This document shows, one piece after another, positions 6,516-13,929 of a stretch of 18,096 nt of DNA. Source of the stretch: Aquificota bacterium. GTDB taxonomy: Bacteria; Aquificota; Aquificia; Aquificales; QOAS01. Location: positions 1-18,096 of the forward strand of contig JALSNH010000065.1 in assembly GCA_026987085.1 (NCBI GenBank). The letters run 5' to 3'. The notes beneath the pieces were generated by a model. It was not told the origin of the DNA. It did no database searches and saw nothing but the letters and a program-made list of their open reading frames with translations. Numbering within the stretch: position 1 is the first letter of the stretch; every line of letters begins with the position of its first letter. A program made the translations under genes and the position numbers.

Positions 6516-8303
6516 ATGAAAAATTACGAAATAAGAAACATTGCAATTATTGCCCACGTAGACCACGGAAAAACCACCCTCGTTGACAATATGCTAAAGC
6601 AGTCGGGCCTATTTAGGGAGAACCAAGAGGTGGGAGAACTTATCCTCGACAACCTCGACCTCGAAAGGGAGAGGGGAATAACCATAATGGCAAAAATTGC
6701 CTCCGTTTGGTACGGAAATACCAAGATAAACATAGTCGACACGCCGGGGCACTCCGACTTTTCCGCCGAGGTTGAACGGGTGTTAAGAATGGTCGACGGG
6801 GCCCTCCTTTTGGTCGATGCGGCGGAAGGTCCTATGCCCCAAACGAGGTTCGTTTTAAAAAAGGCGCTCGAGCAGGGTTTAAAACCGATAATTGTTATCA
6901 ACAAAATAGACAAGGCAAACGCCCGTCCCGAGGAGGTGGTTGAAGAGGTTTACGACCTTTTATTGGAACTGGGTGAAGATGAAGACCTCCTGGAGGTTCC
7001 GGTTCTATACGCCATCGGAAGGGAAGGGATAGCCAAATACTCCCTCGAGGAGGAGAGCAAAGATTTAAGACCCCTTTTTGAGACTATCGTTAAACATGTT
7101 CCACCTCCAAGGGAGTTAGAAAAAGACACCTTCCAACTGCTCGTTTCGTCGCTAGATTACGACCCCTATGTAGGTAGGCTTACTATCGGAAAAATCTTTA
7201 GCGGTTCTATTAAAAAGGGACAACCGGTGGTGTTATTAAAAAAAGATGGAACAACCGTTCAAGGTAAGGTTCAAAAACTTTTTGTCTACGAAGGGGTCGG
7301 TAGAAAAGAGGTAGAGGAGGCCCCGCCGGGAGAGATAGTGGCTATAGCCGGCTTTGAAAATGCGGAGATTGGCGATACCGTTTCGATACCTGAAAATCCC
7401 AAAGCTTTGCCACCTATTGAGGTTGAAGAGCCAACCATCAGCATGATTTTCTCGGTGAACAAATCGCCCTTTGCAGGAAGGGAAGGCAAATTTGTGACCT
7501 CCAGGCACCTAAAGGACCGCCTCGAAAGGGAAACTCTAACCAACCTCGCCATTAGGGTGGAACCTACCGACAGCACCGAGGCTTTTAAAGTGAGCGGTAG
7601 GGGTGAGCTCCAGCTGGCAATTTTGATAGAGCAGATGCGCAGGGAAGGCTACGAATTTGAGGTTTCCAAGCCCAAAGTAATAACCAAGGAGATAAACGGG
7701 GTTAAGCACGAGCCGGTTGAAGAGGTGGTTATGGATATTCCCGAAGAGTATAGCGGTGCCATTATAGAGGCTTTGGGCCGCCGCAAAGGTGTAATGAAAG
7801 ATATGACCCCCGCCGAAGGCGGGCGTGTAAAACTGGTCTTCGAAGTTCCAACCCGCGGACTTATAGGTTTCAACCAGGAATTTATGACTATAACCAAAGG
7901 TGAAGGGATTATGAACAAAACCTTCCTCCGCTGGGCCCCCTGGCAGGGAGAGATTAAATACCGTCAAAACGGGGCCCTCGTTTCCGATAGAGAAGGCAAA
8001 GTAACCGCCTACGCCTTGAAAGGTCTTGAAGATAGGGGCGTTTTCTTTGTCGAGCCGGGAACCGAAGTTTACAGGGGTATGATAGTGGGAGAACACAACC
8101 GCGATAAGGACCTTTGGGTCAACGTTTGCAGACAGAAAAAACTAACCAACATAAGGGCCGCAGCCGCAGATGAGGCTGTAAAAATCGACGCTCCGAGAAA
8201 AATGAATCTCGAACAGTGTCTGGAATTTATAAACGATGATGAACTAGTGGAGGTTACACCTCAAAATATCCGTATGAGAAAGAAAAACCTCAACCCTTCC
8301 TGA
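6516..8303 (+). CDS. typA: Ribosome-associated translational GTPase TypA/BipA
   Basis: TypA/BipA is an EF-G-like GTPase that helps 50S assembly and acts at low temperature and under stress. The 595 residues have the full family length. The G motifs are clear: G1 AHVDHGKT (13-20), G2 RGITI (53-57), G3 DTPGH (75-79) and G4 NKID (129-132). Domains II, III and V follow, with GRGELQLAILIEQMRREGYEFEVSKPKVI. The TypA-specific C-terminal domain contains VPTRGLIGFNQEF and NVCRQKKLTNIRAAAADEAVKIDAP. The ATG is preceded by TTCTCCT rather than a Shine-Dalgarno, yet the N-terminus (MKNYEIRNIAIIAHVDHGKT) fixes this start. The 3' end overlaps the ABC ATPase gene by 14 bases within a shared terminator. A PAEGG segment is encoded by the palindrome at 7809-7823. 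Confidence 0.98.
   Translation: MKNYEIRNIAIIAHVDHGKTTLVDNMLKQSGLFRENQEVGELILDNLDLERERGITIMAKIASVWYGNTKINIVDTPGHSDFSAEVERVLRMVDGALLLVDAAEGPMPQTRFVLKKALEQGLKPIIVINKIDKANARPEEVVEEVYDLLLELGEDEDLLEVPVLYAIGREGIAKYSLEEESKDLRPLFETIVKHVPPPRELEKDTFQLLVSSLDYDPYVGRLTIGKIFSGSIKKGQPVVLLKKDGTTVQGKVQKLFVYEGVGRKEVEEAPPGEIVAIAGFENAEIGDTVSIPENPKALPPIEVEEPTISMIFSVNKSPFAGREGKFVTSRHLKDRLERETLTNLAIRVEPTDSTEAFKVSGRGELQLAILIEQMRREGYEFEVSKPKVITKEINGVKHEPVEEVVMDIPEEYSGAIIEALGRRKGVMKDMTPAEGGRVKLVFEVPTRGLIGFNQEFMTITKGEGIMNKTFLRWAPWQGEIKYRQNGALVSDREGKVTAYALKGLEDRGVFFVEPGTEVYRGMIVGEHNRDKDLWVNVCRQKKLTNIRAAAADEAVKIDAPRKMNLEQCLEFINDDELVEVTPQNIRMRKKNLNPS
7809..7823. repeat. Copy of the GC-rich palindrome inside typA
   Basis: The bases CCCGCCGAAGGCGGG are identical, in reverse complement, to the palindrome at 5059-5073. 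Here they encode Pro-Ala-Glu-Gly-Gly of TypA just before the GRVKL segment, a loop where the family is variable in length and sequence. That the same 15-mer appears both in an intergenic gap and in a variable coding loop suggests a dispersed element, but two copies are not proof. Confidence 0.5.
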
Positions 8304-8309
8304 GGTTTT
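8284..8309. terminator. Bidirectional intrinsic terminator shared by typA and the ABC ATPase gene
   Basis: A 9-bp perfect stem (AAAACCTCA 8284-8292, TGAGGTTTT 8301-8309) with an 8-base loop is followed on the plus strand by TTTTCTTTT and on the minus strand by TTTTTCTTTC. It can therefore stop transcription both ways. The left arm contains the minus-strand stop codon (8290-8292), and the right arm contains the typA stop codon (8301-8303). Confidence 0.75.
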
Positions 8310-8982
8310 CTTTTAATTCTTCCTTCGGTGGGTAGCTTGTTACAAAACTTAAACTGCTAAGGTAGATTACCCTCCAACCTAAAAAGGATATAAGTTCCCT
8401 ATCGTGGGTAATCACCATTAAGGTTTTATCGCTTTTTTTCAAAAACTCGGCCACTTTAAACCAATTTTCTCTATCCAAACCGTTGGTAGGTTCGTCCAAA
8501 ATCAACATTTCGGGGTCGTAGGTAAGCACGCAGGCGAGGGATACCAACCTCTTTTGACCAAACGAGAGTTTAAATGTAGGTCTATCCAATAAATGGGTAA
8601 GGTTAAAGGTGTTGACCACCTTTTGGAACAACTTTTCAACGATTTCCTCCGGCAGTTTATAATTTTTTGGTGCGAACAAAAGTTCATCTCTCACGGTAGG
8701 CATAAATAGCTGGTTGTCCGGATTTTGGAAGACATAACCTACCTTCCTTCGAAGGATTTTAAAATCTTTTTTCTCCTTTACCGGTTTTCCTTCCAAAATA
8801 AGTTCACCTTTAAAGGGAACAAAACCCAATATGGCCTCCGCAAGGGAGGTTTTTCCCACACCATTGACGCCGGCGATGACTATTTTTTCACCCCTATGAA
8901 GGACGATATTGAGGTTGGTCAATATAGCCCTGCCGCCCCTGTAGACGGAGAAATTTCTAAGTTCCAAAAAGGGTTCGGTCAA
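8290..8982 (-). CDS. ABC transporter ATP-binding protein (CbiO-like sequence, probable partner of the FetB-type permease)
   Basis: This is a single-domain ABC ATPase of 230 residues. Walker A is GVNGVGKTS (38-46), the Q-loop is FQNPDNQLF (85-93) and the signature is LSFGQ (139-143). Walker B is MLILDEP with D163 and E164, and the switch histidine is H193 in THD. The QNPDNQLF segment resembles CbiO/ECF-type ATPases, whereas the neighbour is a FetB/UPF0014-type permease that normally pairs with a FetA-type ATPase. The gap to that permease gene is 35 bases. I chose the TTG at 8982 because a GGAGG (8991-8995) lies eight bases upstream; an in-frame TTG at 8997 would overlap that ribosome binding site. 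The gene ends inside the terminator shared with typA. Substrate is not readable from the ATPase; metal export is possible by context. Confidence 0.9.
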   Translation of the reverse strand: MTEPFLELRNFSVYRGGRAILTNLNIVLHRGEKIVIAGVNGVGKTSLAEAILGFVPFKGELILEGKPVKEKKDFKILRRKVGYVFQNPDNQLFMPTVRDELLFAPKNYKLPEEIVEKLFQKVVNTFNLTHLLDRPTFKLSFGQKRLVSLACVLTYDPEMLILDEPTNGLDRENWFKVAEFLKKSDKTLMVITHDRELISFLGWRVIYLSSLSFVTSYPPKEELKENLRKG

Positions 8983-9017
8983 TTTCAAAACCTCCAAAAG
9001 GTGTAAAAAAATTAAAC

Positions 9018-9785
9018 CTACCGGGGGTTTATTAAAAATACCCCCCTAAAATGGGTTATCAGGTAATAGAACACTATAGGGGTAAAAAACATAGAAAAAA
9101 GCATTGAAGCAAGAACTAGAAACTGCATTGTGGCCGCAACAATAGGGTGGGTTCCTGCCATCAGCAAACCGACCATAACTCCGGGTATATGAACTATTCC
9201 CGCCGCCTTTAACATATCGCGAATAACCACCGTGGTTAAAGGTATCGCCTTTTTTAGTAGGTAGTTTCTTACCACCCTGTTGCCAGCCCCCAGCGCAAAC
9301 ATCCCCTCAAGGATATCTTTTTCCTTTATAAGCAGGTCGGTTAGATATTGTGAGAACAGGGAGATGGAACGCATACCGGCGGCTATAAGCAAACCGGCAA
9401 ATGGGATAATCATATGGGCTTCCGTTCTTAAAACATCTATAAGCCAATAGAGAAAGAGAAGCAGATAATTGGTAAAAGCTATAGCGAAAAAGGAAAAGAC
9501 AAATACCCACAAAGGTTTGTAGGCTTTCAGTTTGAACCTTTTGGAGGATATAAAGGCAGCATTTACGGTCATAAAGAGAATCACCAAAAGGTTTAAAAAG
9601 GAATTACCTACCTTGGTAAGGTAGAGAATAACAAACCCTATAAAAGTCAGTTGGATTAAAGAAAAGACCGAAACGGGTAGAAGCTCTTTCCAGACACCGT
9701 ACCGGTTCTTTATATCAAAAAGAACCACAGAGAGTATAAGAAGGTAGGCAAGGATAACCTCCTTAAGGCTTTGAACAAATTCCAT
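9018..9785 (-). CDS. fetB: FetB/UPF0014 family ABC transporter permease (YbbM-like)
   Basis: This 255-residue polytopic membrane protein has about seven hydrophobic segments. The family-diagnostic stretch near residues 190-235 contains GIVHIPGVMVGLLMAGTHP and then IVAATMQFLVLASML, matching the G-x-x-x-x-PGMMTG-xxLAG-xxP pattern of FetB. In E. coli FetAB is linked to iron export and peroxide tolerance; plant STAR2/ALS3 relatives act in aluminium tolerance. Its ATPase lies directly downstream. It starts 15 bases after the purH stop codon, so it probably shares the purH transcript. The bases before the ATG (TTTTCCTCTT) are pyrimidine-rich and give no Shine-Dalgarno. The metal specificity is inference from the family. 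Confidence 0.85.
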   Translation of the reverse strand: MEFVQSLKEVILAYLLILSVVLFDIKNRYGVWKELLPVSVFSLIQLTFIGFVILYLTKVGNSFLNLLVILFMTVNAAFISSKRFKLKAYKPLWVFVFSFFAIAFTNYLLLFLYWLIDVLRTEAHMIIPFAGLLIAAGMRSISLFSQYLTDLLIKEKDILEGMFALGAGNRVVRNYLLKKAIPLTTVVIRDMLKAAGIVHIPGVMVGLLMAGTHPIVAATMQFLVLASMLFSMFFTPIVFYYLITHFRGVFLINPR

Positions 9786-9800
9786 AAGAGGAAAAAAAGT

Positions 9801-11321
9801 TTAGTGTTTGAAGTGTCTCATTCCGGTAAACACCATAGCGGCCCCGTGCTCGTTGCAGGCCTCTATAACTTCCTTATCCCTAATAGAGCCCCCCGGTTGG
9901 ATAAAAGCGGTAATACCTTCGGCGGTAGCTATATCGATGCTGTCGCGGAAGGGGAAAAAGGCGTCCGAAGCCACCACTGCACCTTTTAAATCCTTTTCAA
10001 ACTCCTTGGCTTTATTTATAGCGTGCTTTAGGGCGTCCACGCGGGAGGTTAAACCCATACCTACACCCAAAACCTGTTTGTCTTTTGCTATTACTATGGC
10101 GTTCGATTTAACGTGTTTTACCACCCTCCAGGCAAAGAGGAGGTCTTCCATCTCCCTTTCGGTAGGTTTTCTTTCGGTGACCACCTTTAGTTCCTTGTAA
10201 AGTTCGAGGTCCTCATCTTGGAGCAAAAATCCTCCCGAAACCTTTTTAAGGTCCTTCCATACGCTCCTACCGAAGTATTTAATCACCCTAAGGTTCTTTT
10301 TCTTTGAGAGGATTTGCAAAGCTTCCGGTGTAAAATCGGGTGCTATAACAATTTCCAAAAATATTTTGGTGAGCTCCTCAGCGGTTTCGCCATCGACGGT
10401 ATCGTTAAAGGCTACAATCCCGCCGAAGGCGGAAACGGGGTCCCCTTCGAGCGCCCTCAGGTAGGCCTCCTTAACGGTCGAACCTACCGCCGCACCGCAG
10501 GGGTTGGTGTGTTTAATAATTGCGCAGGCCCTTTCGGGAATTTCGCTAACCAGCTTTACCGCGTTGTCCGCATCGAGGTAGTTGTTAAAAGACATCTGTT
10601 TACCTTGCAAAACTTGGGCCTTGGTAATACCGAGCTCCTCCAGTGGGTTATCAAAAAGCCAACCCCTTTGGTGGGGGTTTTCGCCGTATCGGAGCTCCTC
10701 TTTAAGTTTCATAGGAACCGTTTCCACCTTTAACGTTTCATCAAATTCAAGTAAACCTCTTAAGGTGTTGTAAATCACGCTGTCGTAATAGGAGGTATGG
10801 GCAAAGGCTTTTACCGCCAACTTTGCGCGGTCCTTTTCGGTAAGTTCACCCTTTTTGAGTTTTTCCACAAACCAACCGTAGTCGGCCGGGTCTACGAGAA
10901 CGCTAACGCGGGGAAAGTTCTTAGCAGCCGCCCTTATTAAGGTGGGCCCCCCAATGTCGATAAATTCGAGAAGTTCCTTTAAAGGTAGTTCCTCTTTGCT
11001 CTTTTCCTCAAAAGGGTAGAGGTTTACAACCACAACCTCGATAGGTTCTATTCCGAGTTCCTCCAGCTGTTTTTTATCCTTTTCGACCCAATCGCGGTAA
11101 AGGATACCACCGTGGACCTTCGGGTGGAGGGTTTTTACCCTTCCGTCCAAAATTTCGGGAAATCCGGTAATTTCGGAAACCTCTACAACCGGAACACCCT
11201 TTTCTCTTAAAAATCGGGCGGTTCCACCGCTGGAAACGATTTTATAACCCAACTCGTGGAGTTCTTTTGCTAAAGAATCAATACCTTCTTTATTCCAAAC
11301 CGATATAAGAGCAATGGCCAT
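9801..11321 (-). CDS. purH: Bifunctional AICAR formyltransferase / IMP cyclohydrolase PurH
   Basis: PurH carries out the last two steps of de novo IMP synthesis: formylation of AICAR by 10-formyl-THF and ring closure of FAICAR. The 506-residue protein begins with the cyclohydrolase (MGS-like) domain, with SVWNKEGI, SSGGTARFL, ILDGRVKTLHPKVHGG and NLYPF. It continues with the formyltransferase domain, with RYGENPHQ, IIKHTNPCGAAV holding the catalytic Lys-His pair, GDPVSAFGGIVAF and ending TGMRHFKH. It is complete. It is the first gene of the purH-fetB-ATPase group. A promoter-like sequence (TATAAC, with TTGGTA 17 bases upstream) ends 12 bases before the ATG and would give an almost leaderless mRNA, in keeping with the lack of a Shine-Dalgarno. 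The upstream dsrH-like gene ends 34 bases away. Confidence 0.98.
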   Translation of the reverse strand: MAIALISVWNKEGIDSLAKELHELGYKIVSSGGTARFLREKGVPVVEVSEITGFPEILDGRVKTLHPKVHGGILYRDWVEKDKKQLEELGIEPIEVVVVNLYPFEEKSKEELPLKELLEFIDIGGPTLIRAAAKNFPRVSVLVDPADYGWFVEKLKKGELTEKDRAKLAVKAFAHTSYYDSVIYNTLRGLLEFDETLKVETVPMKLKEELRYGENPHQRGWLFDNPLEELGITKAQVLQGKQMSFNNYLDADNAVKLVSEIPERACAIIKHTNPCGAAVGSTVKEAYLRALEGDPVSAFGGIVAFNDTVDGETAEELTKIFLEIVIAPDFTPEALQILSKKKNLRVIKYFGRSVWKDLKKVSGGFLLQDEDLELYKELKVVTERKPTEREMEDLLFAWRVVKHVKSNAIVIAKDKQVLGVGMGLTSRVDALKHAINKAKEFEKDLKGAVVASDAFFPFRDSIDIATAEGITAFIQPGGSIRDKEVIEACNEHGAAMVFTGMRHFKH

Positions 11322-11333
11322 AAGTGCAAATAG

Positions 11334-11362
11334 GTTATAGAATGAAGGCTAATTTTTACCAA
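11334..11362 (-). promoter_or_regulatory. Candidate sigma-70-type promoter of purH
   Basis: On the minus strand TTGGTA (11357-11362) and TATAAC (11334-11339) are separated by 17 bases. The expected transcription start is about 5-7 bases before the purH ATG, which would make a nearly leaderless message. The -35 element overlaps the stop codon of the upstream dsrH-like gene. This is a pattern match only. Confidence 0.35.
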
Positions 11363-11592
11363 ACAACTACTTTTTGAGCTTTTAAAATCATTTCAGCAAT
11401 TTCCTTATAACTTAGCAATTTGTTATTAACAACTTTTAGATTTCTTGCTTCGGCATCTTCCTTGCAAAGAAACCAATTGGGTTTGGTAGGAACCTTTAAG
11501 ACCGCATCTTCTATAAGAACCACAATATCGTTTTCATCTATGTAGGAATAGGGAATATCGCTCTTTTTAACCAACCAAAGAGTTTTTACCAT
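11356..11592 (-). CDS. DsrH/TusB-like protein
   Basis: This is a 78-residue protein of the DsrE-like superfamily, type DsrH/TusB, which in sulfur-relay systems is the small subunit of the TusBCD/DsrEFH heterohexamer. The segment NDIVVLIEDAVLKV matches the usual D-x-VLLIEDGVYA pattern, and the end KAQKVVVW matches the family C-terminus. I chose the ATG at 11592, which overlaps the upstream stop codon as TAATG; an in-frame TTG two codons earlier is also possible. It is the third gene of a tight trio and is probably translationally coupled. The only cysteine lies in NWFLCKED, away from the usual sites. Function in tRNA thiolation or sulfur trafficking is inference, since no TusE/DsrC or TusA gene is present here. 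Confidence 0.7.
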   Translation of the reverse strand: MVKTLWLVKKSDIPYSYIDENDIVVLIEDAVLKVPTKPNWFLCKEDAEARNLKVVNNKLLSYKEIAEMILKAQKVVVW

Positions 11593-11936
11593 TACCAAAC
11601 CCCCACCGTTTTTGCTTCCTTAAGAATTTTTGCTATCTCCTTCTCTTCGAGGAACCGAATATTTGAACTTTCAATCCAAAGGAGGTTTTTATCGATATCT
11701 CGAACCTCAAAATCGTCCTTATCAACCACAAAAATTAGATTGTCTTTATTAAAGAGATAACTTTTAAAGTTTTCGTATCCCAACTCTTCCGGCGACCAGT
11801 CGGTTAGAAAGTAAACACCTTCCCTAATAAGAATAAAAAAGACCTTTAACTTTCTACTTAAGGCGGTAGCTATTTTGTAAGCCTGTATCGCTTTCCAAGA
11901 AAAGGGGTCCGATTTTAAAATAACAGCAGCAACCAT
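11592..11936 (-). CDS. DsrF/TusC-like protein
   Basis: This 114-residue protein is the middle member of the DsrE-family trio. It shows the alternating strand-helix pattern of the superfamily: VAAVILKSDPFSWKAIQAYKIATALS, then LKVFFILIREGVYFLTD, which resembles the DGVYqL motif of DsrF/TusC. It ends AKTVGVW. It contains no cysteine at all, so it cannot itself carry a persulfide. The ATG overlaps the stop codon of the upstream gene by one base (TGATG), and its own stop overlaps the next start, so all three genes should be translated together in equal amounts, as expected for a hetero-oligomer. The assignment rests on fold pattern and gene order, not on catalytic residues. Confidence 0.68.
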   Translation of the reverse strand: MVAAVILKSDPFSWKAIQAYKIATALSRKLKVFFILIREGVYFLTDWSPEELGYENFKSYLFNKDNLIFVVDKDDFEVRDIDKNLLWIESSNIRFLEEKEIAKILKEAKTVGVW

Positions 11937-12247
11937 CAGTTAAAAAATAGAACTTTATCGCAGCTTTCTATTAGTTCCACCAAACCTTCCAAATCCAGTT
12001 TCTCCGCCCATTGGGGAACTTCCTGATTCCTTTTTTTAACCGAGTAAAGGGCTCCGTAAACCTTCAACCCCTTCTGTTGGAGATTTTTTAAATCCTCCAG
12101 ACTTAGCCACCATACACCGTTCCCGTGCAGGTAGATAGATACCTGGGCATTTAACATTAAAAGTTCCTCAATGAGTTTTAAGATTGTCCTCCTATCTTTG
12201 GAAAAGGGATTGTTAGAAACAACAAAGAGTATTTTTTGTTTTTCCAT
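11936..12247 (-). CDS. DsrE/TusD-like protein lacking the usual catalytic cysteine
   Basis: This 103-residue protein is the first gene of the trio. ILFVVSNNPFSKDRRTILKLIEELLMLNAQVSIYLHGNGVWWL is the DsrE-family N-terminal strand-helix-strand, and DLEGLVELIESCDKVLFF is the usual C-terminal helix-strand. In TusD and DsrE the sulfur-accepting Cys sits in a V-C-x-x-A-A-x-x-R-R context. The matching stretch here reads VYGALYSVKKR, with Tyr in its place. The only cysteine is close to the C-terminus. The gene is divergent from secY with 62 bases between them; TAAAAT 15 bases before the ATG is a possible -10. Role unknown; sulfur relay is the family function but may not hold here. Confidence 0.68.
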   Translation of the reverse strand: MEKQKILFVVSNNPFSKDRRTILKLIEELLMLNAQVSIYLHGNGVWWLSLEDLKNLQQKGLKVYGALYSVKKRNQEVPQWAEKLDLEGLVELIESCDKVLFFN

Positions 12248-12309
12248 ACAAAAGGCAACATTTTAGAGAAACGACTATTTTGTTTTGAGAGCTTATCATC
12301 TTTAAACTT

Positions 12310-13593
12310 ATGTTCCGTTGGGTTTTGGATATTTGGGAAATTAAAGAGTTAAGGAAAAAATTCCTCTATACGCTTGGAATTTTAATTATCTATGTAATAG
12401 GAACCCATATCCCCTTACCGGGAATAAATAGTGCAGCTTTGGAAAATTTTTTTAAACAATTTAACCAAAGCATTTTTATGCTCTACAACATTTTTAGCGG
12501 TGGTGCCCTTTCAAAGATGACCGTTTTTGCCCTCGGAATTTTGCCCTACATTACCGCTTCAATTCTGATGCAACTTCTAACCGCCTCGGTTCCCTACTTA
12601 AAGCAACTTCAAACGGAAGAGGGAGACTATGGACGTTATAAAATCCAAGAATATACCAAGTACTTAACCCTTTTAGTGGCAACCGTTCAAGCTCTATTCC
12701 TAACAATTTGGCTCCAAAATCAAACAACCGAAAATGGAACCCCCCTTGTCTACAACGCCGGAATAGGTTTTACCATTACCGCGGTAATCATTTTGGTTGC
12801 TGGGGCTATGTTCGTTACCTGGTTGGGAGAGCGTATTACCAAAAACGGTATTGGAAACGGAGCCTCCCTAATAATTTTTGCCGGAATAGTTGCCCGCTTT
12901 CCCTCTATGGTCATGCAAATTTGGGAAACCTTCCAAACGGGAGAGATATCGATAATAGACCTCGCGTTGGTTATTCTCGCTATAGTTGCCATTATTGTCG
13001 GAATAGTAATAATCCAAGAGGCGGAAAGAAGAATACCTATCCAATACCCTCAAAGAAATTTGGGTTTTGGAGCTCCAACAGCCTCATACTTGCCTATAAA
13101 ACTGAACCCCGTTAGCGTTATGCCTATCATTTTCGCCCAAGCGATTTTGGTTATGCCGGCAACGTTGGTTCAATTGCTCCATCTTAAAAGCTTGGCATTC
13201 TTGCAAGATTGGTTCCGATACGACTCCCCTATCTACAACGCAATTTACATAGTTCTTATAATTCTTTTTACCTACGTTTACGCATCGGTAATAGTTAATC
13301 CGCAGGATATTGCGGAAAATCTAAGAAAGGCGGGAGCTTTTATTCCCGGAATCCGTCCCGGAAAAGAAACCGAAGAGTTTTTAGCTACCGTTATAAATAG
13401 ATTGCTATTTGTAGGAGCTATCTTTTTAGCTATTATTGCCATCATTCCCGTATTAATTTCCGTAAAAACCCATATTCCTTTCTACTTTGGTGGAACTACG
13501 GCGCTAATTACTGTGGGTGTAGCTCTCGATACCCTCCATCGAATAGAAGGACATATAACTATGAAGAAATACTACAGGTTCTTAAAAAGATAA
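12310..13593 (+). CDS. secY: Preprotein translocase channel subunit SecY
   Basis: SecY forms the inner-membrane channel of the Sec translocon. The 427 residues and ten hydrophobic segments match the family. Conserved regions are THIPLPGIN in TM1, and ALGILPYITASILMQLL (TM2b) followed by SVPYLKQLQTEEGDYGRYKIQEYTKYLT. Next come ITKNGIGNGASLIIFAGI, the cytoplasmic loop with EAERRIPIQYPQR, NPQDIAENLRKAGAFIPGIRPG, and the C-terminal GVALDTLHRIEGHITMKKYYRFLKR. Nothing suggests decay. The setting is odd: secY usually lies between rplO and adk/map in the ribosomal-protein operon, but here a divergent DsrE-family gene precedes it and hypC follows. It could be the only secY, relocated, or a second copy. 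No Shine-Dalgarno is visible before the ATG. Confidence 0.97.
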   Translation: MFRWVLDIWEIKELRKKFLYTLGILIIYVIGTHIPLPGINSAALENFFKQFNQSIFMLYNIFSGGALSKMTVFALGILPYITASILMQLLTASVPYLKQLQTEEGDYGRYKIQEYTKYLTLLVATVQALFLTIWLQNQTTENGTPLVYNAGIGFTITAVIILVAGAMFVTWLGERITKNGIGNGASLIIFAGIVARFPSMVMQIWETFQTGEISIIDLALVILAIVAIIVGIVIIQEAERRIPIQYPQRNLGFGAPTASYLPIKLNPVSVMPIIFAQAILVMPATLVQLLHLKSLAFLQDWFRYDSPIYNAIYIVLIILFTYVYASVIVNPQDIAENLRKAGAFIPGIRPGKETEEFLATVINRLLFVGAIFLAIIAIIPVLISVKTHIPFYFGGTTALITVGVALDTLHRIEGHITMKKYYRFLKR

Positions 13594-13665
13594 CCTATCC
13601 TCTTAGAGGTTTCCTTTTCAAAACCGATTCCTTTTAAAGGTTTGGAGACTAAAATAGACCTTGCG

Positions 13666-13929
13666 ATGTGTTTGGCCGTTCCTTCCCGCGTCGTGGAAAT
13701 AGACGAAGTTTCCAAAACCGCTATAGTTGAAACTTTCGGAGTAAAACGTAAAGTGTCCACTATGCTTTTAAACGAACCTTTGAAGGTAGGCGACTACGTT
13801 CTTGTCCACGTAGGGTTTGCTATGGAAAAGATAGACCAGGAGGAGGCAAAAAAAACATTGGAACTCTTTAAGGAACTCTTTCCAGAAGAGCTCCAAGAAG
13901 AGGTAGAAGGTGGAGGAACCGAAAAATGA
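13666..13929 (+). CDS. hypC: [NiFe]-hydrogenase maturation chaperone HypC
   Basis: HypC carries the Fe(CN)2CO unit together with HypD and delivers it to the hydrogenase large-subunit precursor. The protein starts MCLAVPSRVVEID; Cys2 is the essential ligand and must follow the initiator Met, so the ATG at 13666 is the start even though the frame is open eight codons further upstream. The OB-fold core continues with ETFGVKRKVSTMLL and VGDYVLVHVGFAMEKIDQEEA, the family C-terminal motif. The length is 87 residues. The stop codon overlaps the next start as ATGA, so the protease gene is translationally coupled. It lies 72 bases after secY; two short inverted repeats (13599-13609 and 13630-13640) fill that gap. 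No good Shine-Dalgarno is at usable distance. Confidence 0.96.
   Translation: MCLAVPSRVVEIDEVSKTAIVETFGVKRKVSTMLLNEPLKVGDYVLVHVGFAMEKIDQEEAKKTLELFKELFPEELQEEVEGGGTEK

Noticed and set aside
7536..8096. Long minus-strand open frame of 186 codons inside typA
   Set aside because: It lies wholly antisense to the conserved TypA C-terminal domains, and its translation shows no family pattern; it is a composition artefact of the opposite strand.
8983..8997. Upstream TTG start for the ABC ATPase
   Set aside because: That TTG is part of the TTGGAGG ribosome binding site that serves the TTG at 8982.
10419..10433. Third copy of the GC palindrome in purH as an independent repeat
   Set aside because: It has one mismatch and encodes the conserved PurH segment SAFGG, so protein conservation explains it.
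13599..13640. Short inverted repeats after secY as an intrinsic terminator
   Set aside because: The stems are only 4-5 bp with tiny loops and no clean T-run; termination before hypC cannot be supported.
13642..13665. Upstream TTG start for hypC
   Set aside because: HypC needs Cys directly after the initiator Met for function, which fixes the ATG at 13666.
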